From contig JABMPE010000074.1 in the NCBI GenBank assembly GCA_013203845.1, forward strand, positions 1 through 53,882: DNA of 53,882 bases, in the 5' to 3' direction. How positions within the stretch are numbered: position 1 is the first letter of the stretch; every line of letters starts with the position of its first letter. This document shows positions 27,916 to 36,441 of the stretch, piece after piece. This DNA comes from Rhodopirellula sp. GTDB lineage: Bacteria; Planctomycetota; Planctomycetia; Planctomycetales; Planctomycetaceae. The notes beneath the pieces were generated by a model. It was given only the letters and a program-made list of their open reading frames with translations, ran no database searches and was not told the origin of the DNA. The translations under genes and the position numbers were made by a program.

Positions 27916-29201
27916 TATTTCGACCCGTCAGCAAGTGCTTTGGCCGTCGCGTTGATGATCGCTTCGGACGTGATGGTCGCGCTGCTGGTTGCGTCGATTC
28001 CGGAGACGCCCTGCCGCTTCAGAATCTTCTCCGGAGTGTCCGTCAGCGACGAGTAATACTGTTTCTCGCGATGCTGCGTGACTCTCACAGACTCAATCCG
28101 GCCTGCGGCGACGACGACTTCAACATGCACCAGCGCTTCATAGCCGATACTGCTGGCTGTGTATTTTCCGTCGCGGACGTTTTTCGGATCCAGCGTGTAA
28201 AACCGGATCGCCGCGATGCTGGCCTCGGCTCGCGCCTTGTCACGCTTGCGATGAGGCTTATCGGCTTCATTGGCAGGGATTCCGGCGATGGCTTTGCGAT
28301 AGTATTTTTCCGCGTCTTCCAGACGGCCAGCGACGCGGCAGGCGTCACCCGCATAGAGAAATGACGTCGATGCCTGTCCGCTCTTCGCAAACGCCTCGCC
28401 GAGCTTTACGGCTGCATCTGGCTCGCCAAGATCGCCGAGCAGCTTAATCGCGGAGTACGGCTTCAGCTTCATCCTGGCGAGGGTTTCGAGCGCCATCCGC
28501 TTGCTGCCGAGTTTCCAGTAGCAATCAGCCAGAACGACGGCCTGCTGAGGAGCGTCCGACAACTCGTTTTCCAGGCCGGATTGTCGAAACCAGAATGCCG
28601 AGCGCGCGTGATCCTGCAACAGGTTGTGGTACATCGCGCCGAGGGTTCGCATCGCACGCTTCTGAACATCCTTGTTTTTGTTCTCGCTGAGAATGTGATG
28701 CATGAAGCGCACGCCTTCACGCCACTTGTTCGAGTTAGGATTGATCCGGTCCCAGATAAACTGCCCGATGTTTTTCGAACTGTCCCAGGGTTTTGGAGCG
28801 GGAATTGGCCACGCAAGGTCAAGAGTCTTCGGGTAGTTAAGAGGTGTCGCCTCGAACCAGTCGGGCGGAGTTTTTCCTTGTCGATCGATCTCAGCAAGGA
28901 TCTCTTCACGTGACCGTTCGACATTTCCCTCCGACAGAGTCGCGGTAGCCTTACCGGACTGCATGTCGATCCGTTTGCCATCGACAATAATCGCCTTGAC
29001 GCGATCCTTCGGATAACTCCGCTGGATTGTGCGAGTTCCCACCTTCACATCGATCACGACAACATCGCCCGAATACGATTTGATGGTGCCCGTTGCTTTG
29101 GCTCCCGTCGTCAGTTCGACGGTATCCACAGCCCACGAAGCCGCAGGGATCGAGAGGACAATCGTCGCGACGCAGGCGATGTTTCGCAGAGCTGAAATCA
29201 T
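27915..29201 (-). CDS. Secreted protein with TPR-like region and C-terminal FMN-binding domain
   Basis: Signal peptide; C-terminus GKYTASSIGYEALVHVEVVVAAGRIESVRVTQHRE...GVSGIDATSSATITSEAIINATAKAL typical of FMN_bind. Overlaps the polyferredoxin by 1 bp. Confidence 0.85.
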   Translation of the reverse strand: MISALRNIACVATIVLSIPAASWAVDTVELTTGAKATGTIKSYSGDVVVIDVKVGTRTIQRSYPKDRVKAIIVDGKRIDMQSGKATATLSEGNVERSREEILAEIDRQGKTPPDWFEATPLNYPKTLDLAWPIPAPKPWDSSKNIGQFIWDRINPNSNKWREGVRFMHHILSENKNKDVQKRAMRTLGAMYHNLLQDHARSAFWFRQSGLENELSDAPQQAVVLADCYWKLGSKRMALETLARMKLKPYSAIKLLGDLGEPDAAVKLGEAFAKSGQASTSFLYAGDACRVAGRLEDAEKYYRKAIAGIPANEADKPHRKRDKARAEASIAAIRFYTLDPKNVRDGKYTASSIGYEALVHVEVVVAAGRIESVRVTQHREKQYYSSLTDTPEKILKRQGVSGIDATSSATITSEAIINATAKALADGSK

Positions 29202-29336
29202 GGCGGCACTCCAGACGGGATGAACTCAATGAACTCAACTGTATAACGGCGTGTTCGATGATAATCTGCCGCCTCAATAAAAACTCCTTCACTCGCGAGT
29301 GTCGCGACGATTCACCGCCGAACAGGGGCGTAGCTG

Positions 29337-30242
29337 ATGTTTGATTGCCGGGTTCACGGAAAACCTGTACCTCAGGATGTGCTCGGAGCTTTCCGCGACA
29401 GTACGGATGTCATGGCGGATGCGGCGTCGTTGCAGACTCGGATGGCCGAGGACGGTTACCTCTTTCTACGAGGTGTGCTGGGACCGTCGTCGATCGCGAT
29501 GGCTCGCCACGAAGTGTTTGGTCGCCTTGCCGACGTGGGCGAGATTGCCGAACCACCGGTCGATGGAATTTTCACCGGACGCAGTTCACGCGCCGAGCAG
29601 CACGCTGATCTGGGCGGCTTCTGGCAGTCAGTCAGCGAAGGGCCGGCGCTTCGACGAGTGACGCACGGACCGGAAATTCAGAATGTGCTGGCGACACTCT
29701 TCGGTGAACCGGCCCGGGGTTACGATTTCATCTTTCTGAGACCGAGCGTCGTCGGGCGGTTTACGTTTCTGCATTACGACTTCCCCTTTTTTGCCCGGGG
29801 AACGAAAAATGTCGTCACTGCCTGGACTGCGATCGGCGACATTCCGACGACAGAAGGACCGCTCTTCGTTCTGGAAAACTCACATCAGTTTGATGATCTG
29901 ATCGAGCCGGTGCAGCAGATCGATTACAGCTCGAAAGAATCTCCGCAGGTTCAGATGATGGGCGACGCAATCGAGTTTGCACGCCGTCGAGAATCAAAAC
30001 TGCTGACGGCAAATTTCGCACCCGGAGATATCATCCTCTTCGGCATGACGACGATGCACGGTTCATTTGACAATTGTTCGCCGATCAACCGTACTCGACT
30101 GTCGGTCGACGTCCGCTGGCAGCCAGCTTCGGAGCCGGTCGACGAACGCTATTTCGGAACAAATCCCGCAGGCACGACCGGCATTGGCTACGCCGAGTTG
30201 AACGGCGCCAAACCACTGACAGAACCCTGGCACACGCGATGA
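29337..30242 (+). CDS. Phytanoyl-CoA dioxygenase (PhyH)-family oxygenase
   Basis: EDGYLFLRGVL, HYDFPF (HxD), WTAIGDIPTTEGPLFVLENSH, FGMTTMHGSFDN...RLSVDVRWQP. Confidence 0.85.
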   Translation: MFDCRVHGKPVPQDVLGAFRDSTDVMADAASLQTRMAEDGYLFLRGVLGPSSIAMARHEVFGRLADVGEIAEPPVDGIFTGRSSRAEQHADLGGFWQSVSEGPALRRVTHGPEIQNVLATLFGEPARGYDFIFLRPSVVGRFTFLHYDFPFFARGTKNVVTAWTAIGDIPTTEGPLFVLENSHQFDDLIEPVQQIDYSSKESPQVQMMGDAIEFARRRESKLLTANFAPGDIILFGMTTMHGSFDNCSPINRTRLSVDVRWQPASEPVDERYFGTNPAGTTGIGYAELNGAKPLTEPWHTR

Positions 30243-30530
30243 ACTCTTGTCGAAACCAGACAAGTGCAAGGCAGCAAACGCTCGCTCGCAGTGATACCAG
30301 ACTGATCTGCGTGCGGCTTCCATTTGCGAGGTGAGTGCCAGCCCCAATGCTGCTGACTAAACTCGATAAAAGTTGCCAGAAATCGGTCGGTGGAAATTGA
30401 CGCGTTCCTAAGCCTGCACATGCCGTGGTTATCTTCGGCCTGTATGGTTCGGATGGTCCGTATGGACGCCATCGCTCAGCAAGACCAAGTGACTGCTCGA
30501 TCTCAGTTACTGGTGCTCAATATCGGATCA

Positions 30531-32171
30531 TCACCTCGCGGCGACGTCGAGTACCGAGAAATTTGCGAAGGTGACATAAATCGTCAGCACGATGGCGATC
30601 AGGATAAGTCCAGCGGAACGGGCGTGTTTCCAGGGGGTCATGTCGACCGCGCCGACGTCTTCCTGGTGGAACTCGGTTTCGCGAGGTTTGATCTCGCCAA
30701 TGACCAGCATCAGGATCATCAGCCAACTGAAGACGAGCCCCAGAAAGTGGAAGTCGTGCAGCGACGCAACAACCTTGTCGAATGGCGGTACGAAGTAGCC
30801 GACCGCGATCAGTACGAAGCCGGCAAGCAAACCGATCTTCGCCGCGACGGCGGGTACTCGCTTTGTCAGCATCCCCGTCAGCACGATGGCAAAGATCGGG
30901 ATGAAGTACATCCCGTTCATTTTCTGAAGGTAACCGAAGATGCTGGTCGTGTTGGCCAGCAACGGCGCGATGCCCATCGCAAGAATTGCGACGATCCAGC
31001 CGAAGACTTTGCCACTGCGGACAACGTCGTGTTCGCTGGCGTTTTTTCGGATCAGGTTTTTGTAGAGACCCAGGCTGAACAGCGTGCACGAACTGTTCAA
31101 CGCCGAATTGAAGCTCGAAAGAATCGCTCCAATCATGACAGCAGCGAAGAAGCCGGTCAGCGGTTCGGGCAGGACTTTATTGACGAGCATCCCGTACGCC
31201 TGGTCGGCTTTGATGTCCTCGCCAGCAAACATCGTGAAAGCCAGCATCCCAGGAATAACGAGGTAGATCGGGCCCAGCAGTTTCAGGGCTCCGGTAAGAA
31301 GCACACCCTTCTGGCCTTCAGCAAGACTGCTGGCTCCAAACGTTCGCTGAATGATCTGCTGATTCGTCGTCCAGTAAAACAGATTGAGCAGAAAGATTCC
31401 GGAAAAGATCGTGCCGAACGGGACGGACGAGTTCGGTCCACCGATCGAGTTAAAACGTTCACCTTGCTGTTCCCACAGAAGATTCGCTCCGGCTGACATC
31501 CCGCCATCACCGCCGATCTGCGACAGAGCGAATCCGGTGATCATGAACCCGCCAACAAAGAGTCCGACTCCGTTCAACGTGTCGGAAACCGCGACCGTTC
31601 GCAGGCCACCAAAGAGCGCGTAGATCGAACCGATGACTCCCACGACAACGACGATCAGCCACAGCGATGCCGTTTCCGGATCGGTTCCCAGGCTCTTCGG
31701 CAGGTCGCCGAGCATTGATGGGAGGTCAAGGATACCCATCATCCCGGTGGCTCCGGTGTAAAGAATGATGGGCAGCAGAATCCAGACATATGCCAGCAGG
31801 AAAATGATGTTCGTGATGATTTGCGTCTGGTGGTCAAAGCGGATTTGAAGATACTCAGGCACCGTCGCGACACCGCTCTTCAGAAACCGCGGGAGAAAGA
31901 ACCAGGCCATAAACACCAGGGCGACGACGCAGACGACTTTCCACACCATCACGCACAGGCCATCGGTAAAAGCGGCACCGTTAAGTCCCACCATCTGTTC
32001 GGTCGAGAGGTTTGTCAGCAGCAGCGATCCGGCAATCAGCGGGAACGTCAGCGAACGTCCCGCCAGAAAATACCCGCTGCTGCTTTCGTGATCGTCCCGT
32101 CGCGTGATGAACCAGGTGAGCCCGGCGACAAGCCCGGTGAAAAACAGAAATGAAACAAGCGTCGGCAGCAT
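30531..32171 (-). CDS. Sodium:solute symporter (SSS family)
   Basis: Multi-[73 protein letters not shown]. Start taken at [14 protein letters not shown]. Confidence 0.92.
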   Translation of the reverse strand: MLPTLVSFLFFTGLVAGLTWFITRRDDHESSSGYFLAGRSLTFPLIAGSLLLTNLSTEQMVGLNGAAFTDGLCVMVWKVVCVVALVFMAWFFLPRFLKSGVATVPEYLQIRFDHQTQIITNIIFLLAYVWILLPIILYTGATGMMGILDLPSMLGDLPKSLGTDPETASLWLIVVVVGVIGSIYALFGGLRTVAVSDTLNGVGLFVGGFMITGFALSQIGGDGGMSAGANLLWEQQGERFNSIGGPNSSVPFGTIFSGIFLLNLFYWTTNQQIIQRTFGASSLAEGQKGVLLTGALKLLGPIYLVIPGMLAFTMFAGEDIKADQAYGMLVNKVLPEPLTGFFAAVMIGAILSSFNSALNSSCTLFSLGLYKNLIRKNASEHDVVRSGKVFGWIVAILAMGIAPLLANTTSIFGYLQKMNGMYFIPIFAIVLTGMLTKRVPAVAAKIGLLAGFVLIAVGYFVPPFDKVVASLHDFHFLGLVFSWLMILMLVIGEIKPRETEFHQEDVGAVDMTPWKHARSAGLILIAIVLTIYVTFANFSVLDVAAR

Positions 32172-32426
32172 GGGATTGTCTCTCTTGAGGTTGAAAAATC
32201 CGACTGACCCGACTGCAGGTTTTCGCGAGAAGAGTACCTGCAGATCCACGATATCGTGGGCGATCAACCTTCTTAGTGGTGATACACCGGTTTTGCTACT
32301 CACATCATTCAGAAGCGTGACGGCTGCAGGTATGGGCAGGCTTGAAAGATGCACTGCCGCCGGATCGAAACGGCACCTCCGGAGTCGCGTTGTCGTTTTT
32401 CGAATGTGTTGAGAGCTGCGCTGCTT

Positions 32427-32518
32427 GTCATTGCCGCGCAGAGTCCTGGTTTCGCGAAGGCGGGGACGGGAAACCCGTTCTCCCTCATGTTCTGGTTTCC
32501 CGTCTGCGCGGGAATGAC
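32427..32518. repeat. Compound palindromic intergenic repeat (REP/MITE-like)
   Basis: Outer arms GTCATTGCCGCGCAGAG / GTCTGCGCGGGAATGAC (15 of 17 complementary), inner perfect 11-bp arms GACGGGAAACC / GGTTTCCCGTC. Confidence 0.75.
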
Positions 32519-33150
32519 GTGCCTGGAATATCGGGAATTTATTCAGGGACTGATCCGAAGAGGCGGTGAGTTCTTCACAGAGAGTGACCAGCGGAGCGAA
32601 TGACCGATCTGGTGTGCCGGCGTGGGCCACAGTTGTTGACCATCGCCGTCATGCTTGCTCGCTGGAATCATTGTGGGTTCGATCCATGGCTCGCATGCAG
32701 CGTCAGTGGCCCACCAGCCGGACTCACAGCGATCGTCGCGACTCAGCGATCAGGCTCAACACGTTTCATCAGCGTGCTCCTGAATGTGCAGCTGCGAGAA
32801 TTTCACGACTCCCGCTCGGCGCACAAAAAGGCCCTCGGAGCGGGACAGGAAACATCGGCGGGCTGGGTCTTGCAATGGATGGCAGAGTGGGTCAAAGACT
32901 GCCGTCCCGCGCCGAATACCTGAAGCGAGGTCAACCGCTAACTCTCGAGGGCCAAGCTGGGTACGAAGCCGTATCGCAGTCCATGTGCCAATCATCGTCC
33001 AAACAGCCTGTCGAAAACGAAAAACCATCAAAATCGGCGCCGCGACTTGCATTTACCCCCTGAAAAAGAGTTAACTGTCACCTTGTAACCGATCAGCGAT
33101 GTGAGCAAATCGGCGCCGAAAAGCGCCGATCGGCAGGAGTATCGAAACCA

Positions 33151-36100
33151 ATGGGCGAAGAACTGGCGAGACCCAAACTACTGGTGATGGGGCTGGGGAT
33201 CTCGGTTGTCATCTACTCCGTGCTGGTCCTCGGGTACGTGGGGACGACGCCTGATATCGGGATCCGTGGACTGTTATCTGATGCCGGAACTGAAGGACAA
33301 ACCAAGGGCGAATTCGTACCCGGCATGGTCATTCGTGGCTTCGCCGATCTGGAATACTTCGGCACCAAACCGGCAGAAGGAGATACGCTTGTCCGTATTC
33401 ACGACAAGCCTGTTCGAACTTTCCTCGACTTCAGTGCCGGCCTGCAATACCTCCGCGATGCGCCAATCAAGACTCACGGGATTCTGGATGAGGGTGCCAA
33501 TCCGTCGAAATTACCCGAGGACATGCTGCCCTCGCTGCTGTCCGTTGGTGGTGACCGCACAGTAGAGATTGAGTTTCTGCGAGATGGACAGCCTGAGCGC
33601 GCCTGGATTGTCATTCAATCGATGCCACTGTCGGAAGTCCTGATATCGTTCGTCTGGCTGGTGTTACAGTTCGCAATTTTTGCCGTCAGTGCGCTGGCGG
33701 CCTGGCATCGACCATTCGACCGCACAGCAAGACTCTTCTTCGCAATGTGCGCCGTGGCGATGGCTGCTTTCATTGGTGGCTTCCACTGGTGGGTGATCGC
33801 GAGCAGCACACTCCTGAATTTGCCCTTCCTCGTCTGTGCCCTGTTGACGCCAGCGGTTTCCGTTCACTTTTTCCTGAGTTACCCGCGACCGCTGGGCCCT
33901 ATGGACGGCTATCCGCGGCAGACGATCGCTTCGATCTACACGGCACCCGTTGTGACGGCAGTCGTGATGACGGGTTTACTGATCGCGGCCTGGAGTTTTA
34001 CCGCTGACGATATGAGTTTCGAGAGAATTCAGGACGTGGCCTGGTGCCTGGCAACTCTTCGCGAGGCTATCTACGCCTATCTGGCCTTCGCCGCTCTTTG
34101 CTTCTGCGTGATGCTTGTGGCTTTGGCGACGGAGTTCCTGACTGCTGCCAGCCTCTCAGAACGCAACCAGATCAAGTGGATGTTTTTTGCCAGCGTGATC
34201 TCGGCGATCCCTGTCAGTTACACGCTGTATCTGGCACTGTTCGATCGCACCGCTTTCGCGCTGGGCAGCGCACGCATTCCGATGTTTCTGGCGAGTCTGT
34301 CATTCACGCTGGCGTACACCGTGGGCATCGTTCGGTTCAAGCTGATGCTGGTTGATGAGTTCGTCACACGCGGCATGCTTTACCACCTGGCCAGCCAGGG
34401 GCTGACGATCGGCTACGGCGCGTGTGTGGCTCTGGCCATGTTCTTCGCCAATGACTTCAACGTGTCGGAAAGCATTCCTGGTGTGCTGCAGCAGGTTTTG
34501 TCGATCGGTGTGCTGTTGACGTTTCTGGTCGTTGTCCTGACATGGAGCCGCGACCGGCTTCAACAGAGCATTGACCGGCGGTTCTACCGCGAGAAGTACC
34601 AGCTTGATCGTGCCCTGCAGCGAGTCAATCGCGCGATGGACCAGTTGGAGGACCGACATTCGCTGGGCCTGCGCATGCTGGCTTCGTGTCGGGAAGTCCT
34701 CGGCGCAGTGATGGGCGCACTTTATCTGCGAGAACCAGGCAGCGATGAATTTCAGCTTGTGGCGATGGATGGAAATGGCGTGCTTCCCGAACGGTTTCCG
34801 GGTTCGACCGCGGCTGGCGAGCGACTCAAGCAGGAAGTAACAATTCAACGTGCGACTGCCGCGGCCAATGATCCACTGAGTCGTACGTTGAAGGATCTTC
34901 GAAGCGAGCTGATGTTTCCTCTGGTTGTCGACGACGAAGTTGAAGGCATCGCGATCCTTGGAAAGCGGCACGACGGTACGGCTTACACGGCAGAAGATCT
35001 GACGTTTCTGCACACGCTGGCTCAGTTCACGGCCATGTCGTTGCGAAGTGTCAAAGTGCATCAGGACTTCGCGCGGCTCAATGACGAGATCAGCCTGAAA
35101 GCCGGCAAGATCGACGAGCAGCGGCAACAGATCGCGATCATGCAGGCCGAACTGACCGGCAGCACGAAGACACGTCCGCCGGAACAGACGCACGAATTTC
35201 GTCGTGACATGATCAAGGGCAACAGCCCGGCGATCAGGCGAGTACTCGACACGGTGCAGAAGGTGGCGATTTCTGAATCGACCGTTCTGATTCAGGGAGC
35301 CAGCGGAACGGGGAAGGAACTGCTTGCTCAGGCGTTGCACGAGAACAGCCCAAGGAGAAACGGCCCGATGATCCGCGTGCATTGTGCCGCGCTGTCACCG
35401 AGCCTGCTGGAAAGCGAACTCTTCGGACATGTGAAAGGCGCCTTCACCGGCGCTCACAAAGACCGCGTCGGTCGGTTCGAAATGGCTCACGGCGGAACGC
35501 TGTTTCTCGACGAAATCGGCGACATTTCACTGGAGACTCAGATCAAGCTGCTGCGAGTTCTGCAGATGCGATCGTTCGAGGCGGTGGGTGGCACAAAAAC
35601 GGTCGAAGTCGACGTGCGACTCATCACGGCGACGCACCAGAATCTGAACCAGTTGATCAAGGACGGAAAATTCCGCGAGGACCTCTTTTATCGACTCAAT
35701 GTCGTGAACATCACCTTGCCAACGCTTGGTGAGCGGACAGAAGACCTGTTTGAACTGTCGCTCTACTTTCTGAAAAAGGCGTCTGAAAAACTGGGTAAAC
35801 GGATCTCGCATATTGATGAGCAGACGCTGGAGGCGATGAAACACTACGGGTGGCCGGGCAATATCCGCGAGCTGGAAAACGTCATCGAACGGGCTGTTGT
35901 CATGTGCGATGGCGAAACCATCACGCTACAGGATTTGCCGGACGAAGTTCTTGCCGCCGTGAAAAGACCCCTGCCTCAACCACCACGTCGGCCCGTATCG
36001 GTAGCCTCGCCAGTGAGTCAACCGGCTCAACCTTTCACGTCAGACCGTTCCGACCACGAAGTCCCCAGTCCGCCGCCAGGTATTGTGGCGACCGTGCGAT

Positions 36101-36261
36101 CGACGATGGCCGAGTCGTTCGATCCTCAATTCGAGACCGAACTCGAAACACTGCAACGCGCCCTGCGGGAATCCGGCGGCAACAAATCCAAAGCCGCCCG
36201 CCGCCTGGGAATCCCCCGCAGCACCCTCTTCAGCCGCCTGAAGAAAGTCGGCCTGACATAA
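33151..36261 (+). CDS. Membrane-embedded sigma-54-dependent transcriptional activator (PDZ-like / multi-TM / GAF / AAA+ / Fis-type HTH)
   Basis: GASGTGKELLAQALHENS Walker A, FGHVKGAFTGAH (GAFTGA), GGTLFLDEIGD, WPGNIRELENVIERAV, C-terminal NKSKAARRLGIPRSTLFSRLKKVGL; about 8-10 hydrophobic segments N-terminally. Confidence 0.95.
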   Translation: MGEELARPKLLVMGLGISVVIYSVLVLGYVGTTPDIGIRGLLSDAGTEGQTKGEFVPGMVIRGFADLEYFGTKPAEGDTLVRIHDKPVRTFLDFSAGLQYLRDAPIKTHGILDEGANPSKLPEDMLPSLLSVGGDRTVEIEFLRDGQPERAWIVIQSMPLSEVLISFVWLVLQFAIFAVSALAAWHRPFDRTARLFFAMCAVAMAAFIGGFHWWVIASSTLLNLPFLVCALLTPAVSVHFFLSYPRPLGPMDGYPRQTIASIYTAPVVTAVVMTGLLIAAWSFTADDMSFERIQDVAWCLATLREAIYAYLAFAALCFCVMLVALATEFLTAASLSERNQIKWMFFASVISAIPVSYTLYLALFDRTAFALGSARIPMFLASLSFTLAYTVGIVRFKLMLVDEFVTRGMLYHLASQGLTIGYGACVALAMFFANDFNVSESIPGVLQQVLSIGVLLTFLVVVLTWSRDRLQQSIDRRFYREKYQLDRALQRVNRAMDQLEDRHSLGLRMLASCREVLGAVMGALYLREPGSDEFQLVAMDGNGVLPERFPGSTAAGERLKQEVTIQRATAAANDPLSRTLKDLRSELMFPLVVDDEVEGIAILGKRHDGTAYTAEDLTFLHTLAQFTAMSLRSVKVHQDFARLNDEISLKAGKIDEQRQQIAIMQAELTGSTKTRPPEQTHEFRRDMIKGNSPAIRRVLDTVQKVAISESTVLIQGASGTGKELLAQALHENSPRRNGPMIRVHCAALSPSLLESELFGHVKGAFTGAHKDRVGRFEMAHGGTLFLDEIGDISLETQIKLLRVLQMRSFEAVGGTKTVEVDVRLITATHQNLNQLIKDGKFREDLFYRLNVVNITLPTLGERTEDLFELSLYFLKKASEKLGKRISHIDEQTLEAMKHYGWPGNIRELENVIERAVVMCDGETITLQDLPDEVLAAVKRPLPQPPRRPVSVASPVSQPAQPFTSDRSDHEVPSPPPGIVATVRSTMAESFDPQFETELETLQRALRESGGNKSKAARRLGIPRSTLFSRLKKVGLT

Positions 36262-36441
36262 GTGGGTTTGAAACAGTCATCGACCACCGAACGCTCGACT
36301 CGAATGTGGTGCGATGTCAGCCGCTGCGACCGTGCAAATCCATCTTGAGGTCTGAGCGTGAATGGCGCTATAAGTTCACGTCGAGTGTTAAACACCGAGG
36401 TTTTTCGAAGGGTGCTTTGCTCTTAAGGGTCCGCCAGACAG

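Noticed and set aside
30390-31496. 368-aa plus-strand ORF
   Set aside because: Antisense to the sodium:solute symporter; composition (His, Gln, Asp, Arg) typical of the reverse complement of TM-coding sequence.
32566-33063. Short ORFs on both strands in the gene-poor region
   Set aside because: Mutually overlapping, Arg/Ser/Pro-rich, no motif or start-site support; treated as noncoding or repeat sequence.
34300-35382. 360-aa minus-strand ORF
   Set aside because: Antisense within the sigma-54 activator, whose motifs are unambiguous; His/Gln/Arg-rich shadow translation.
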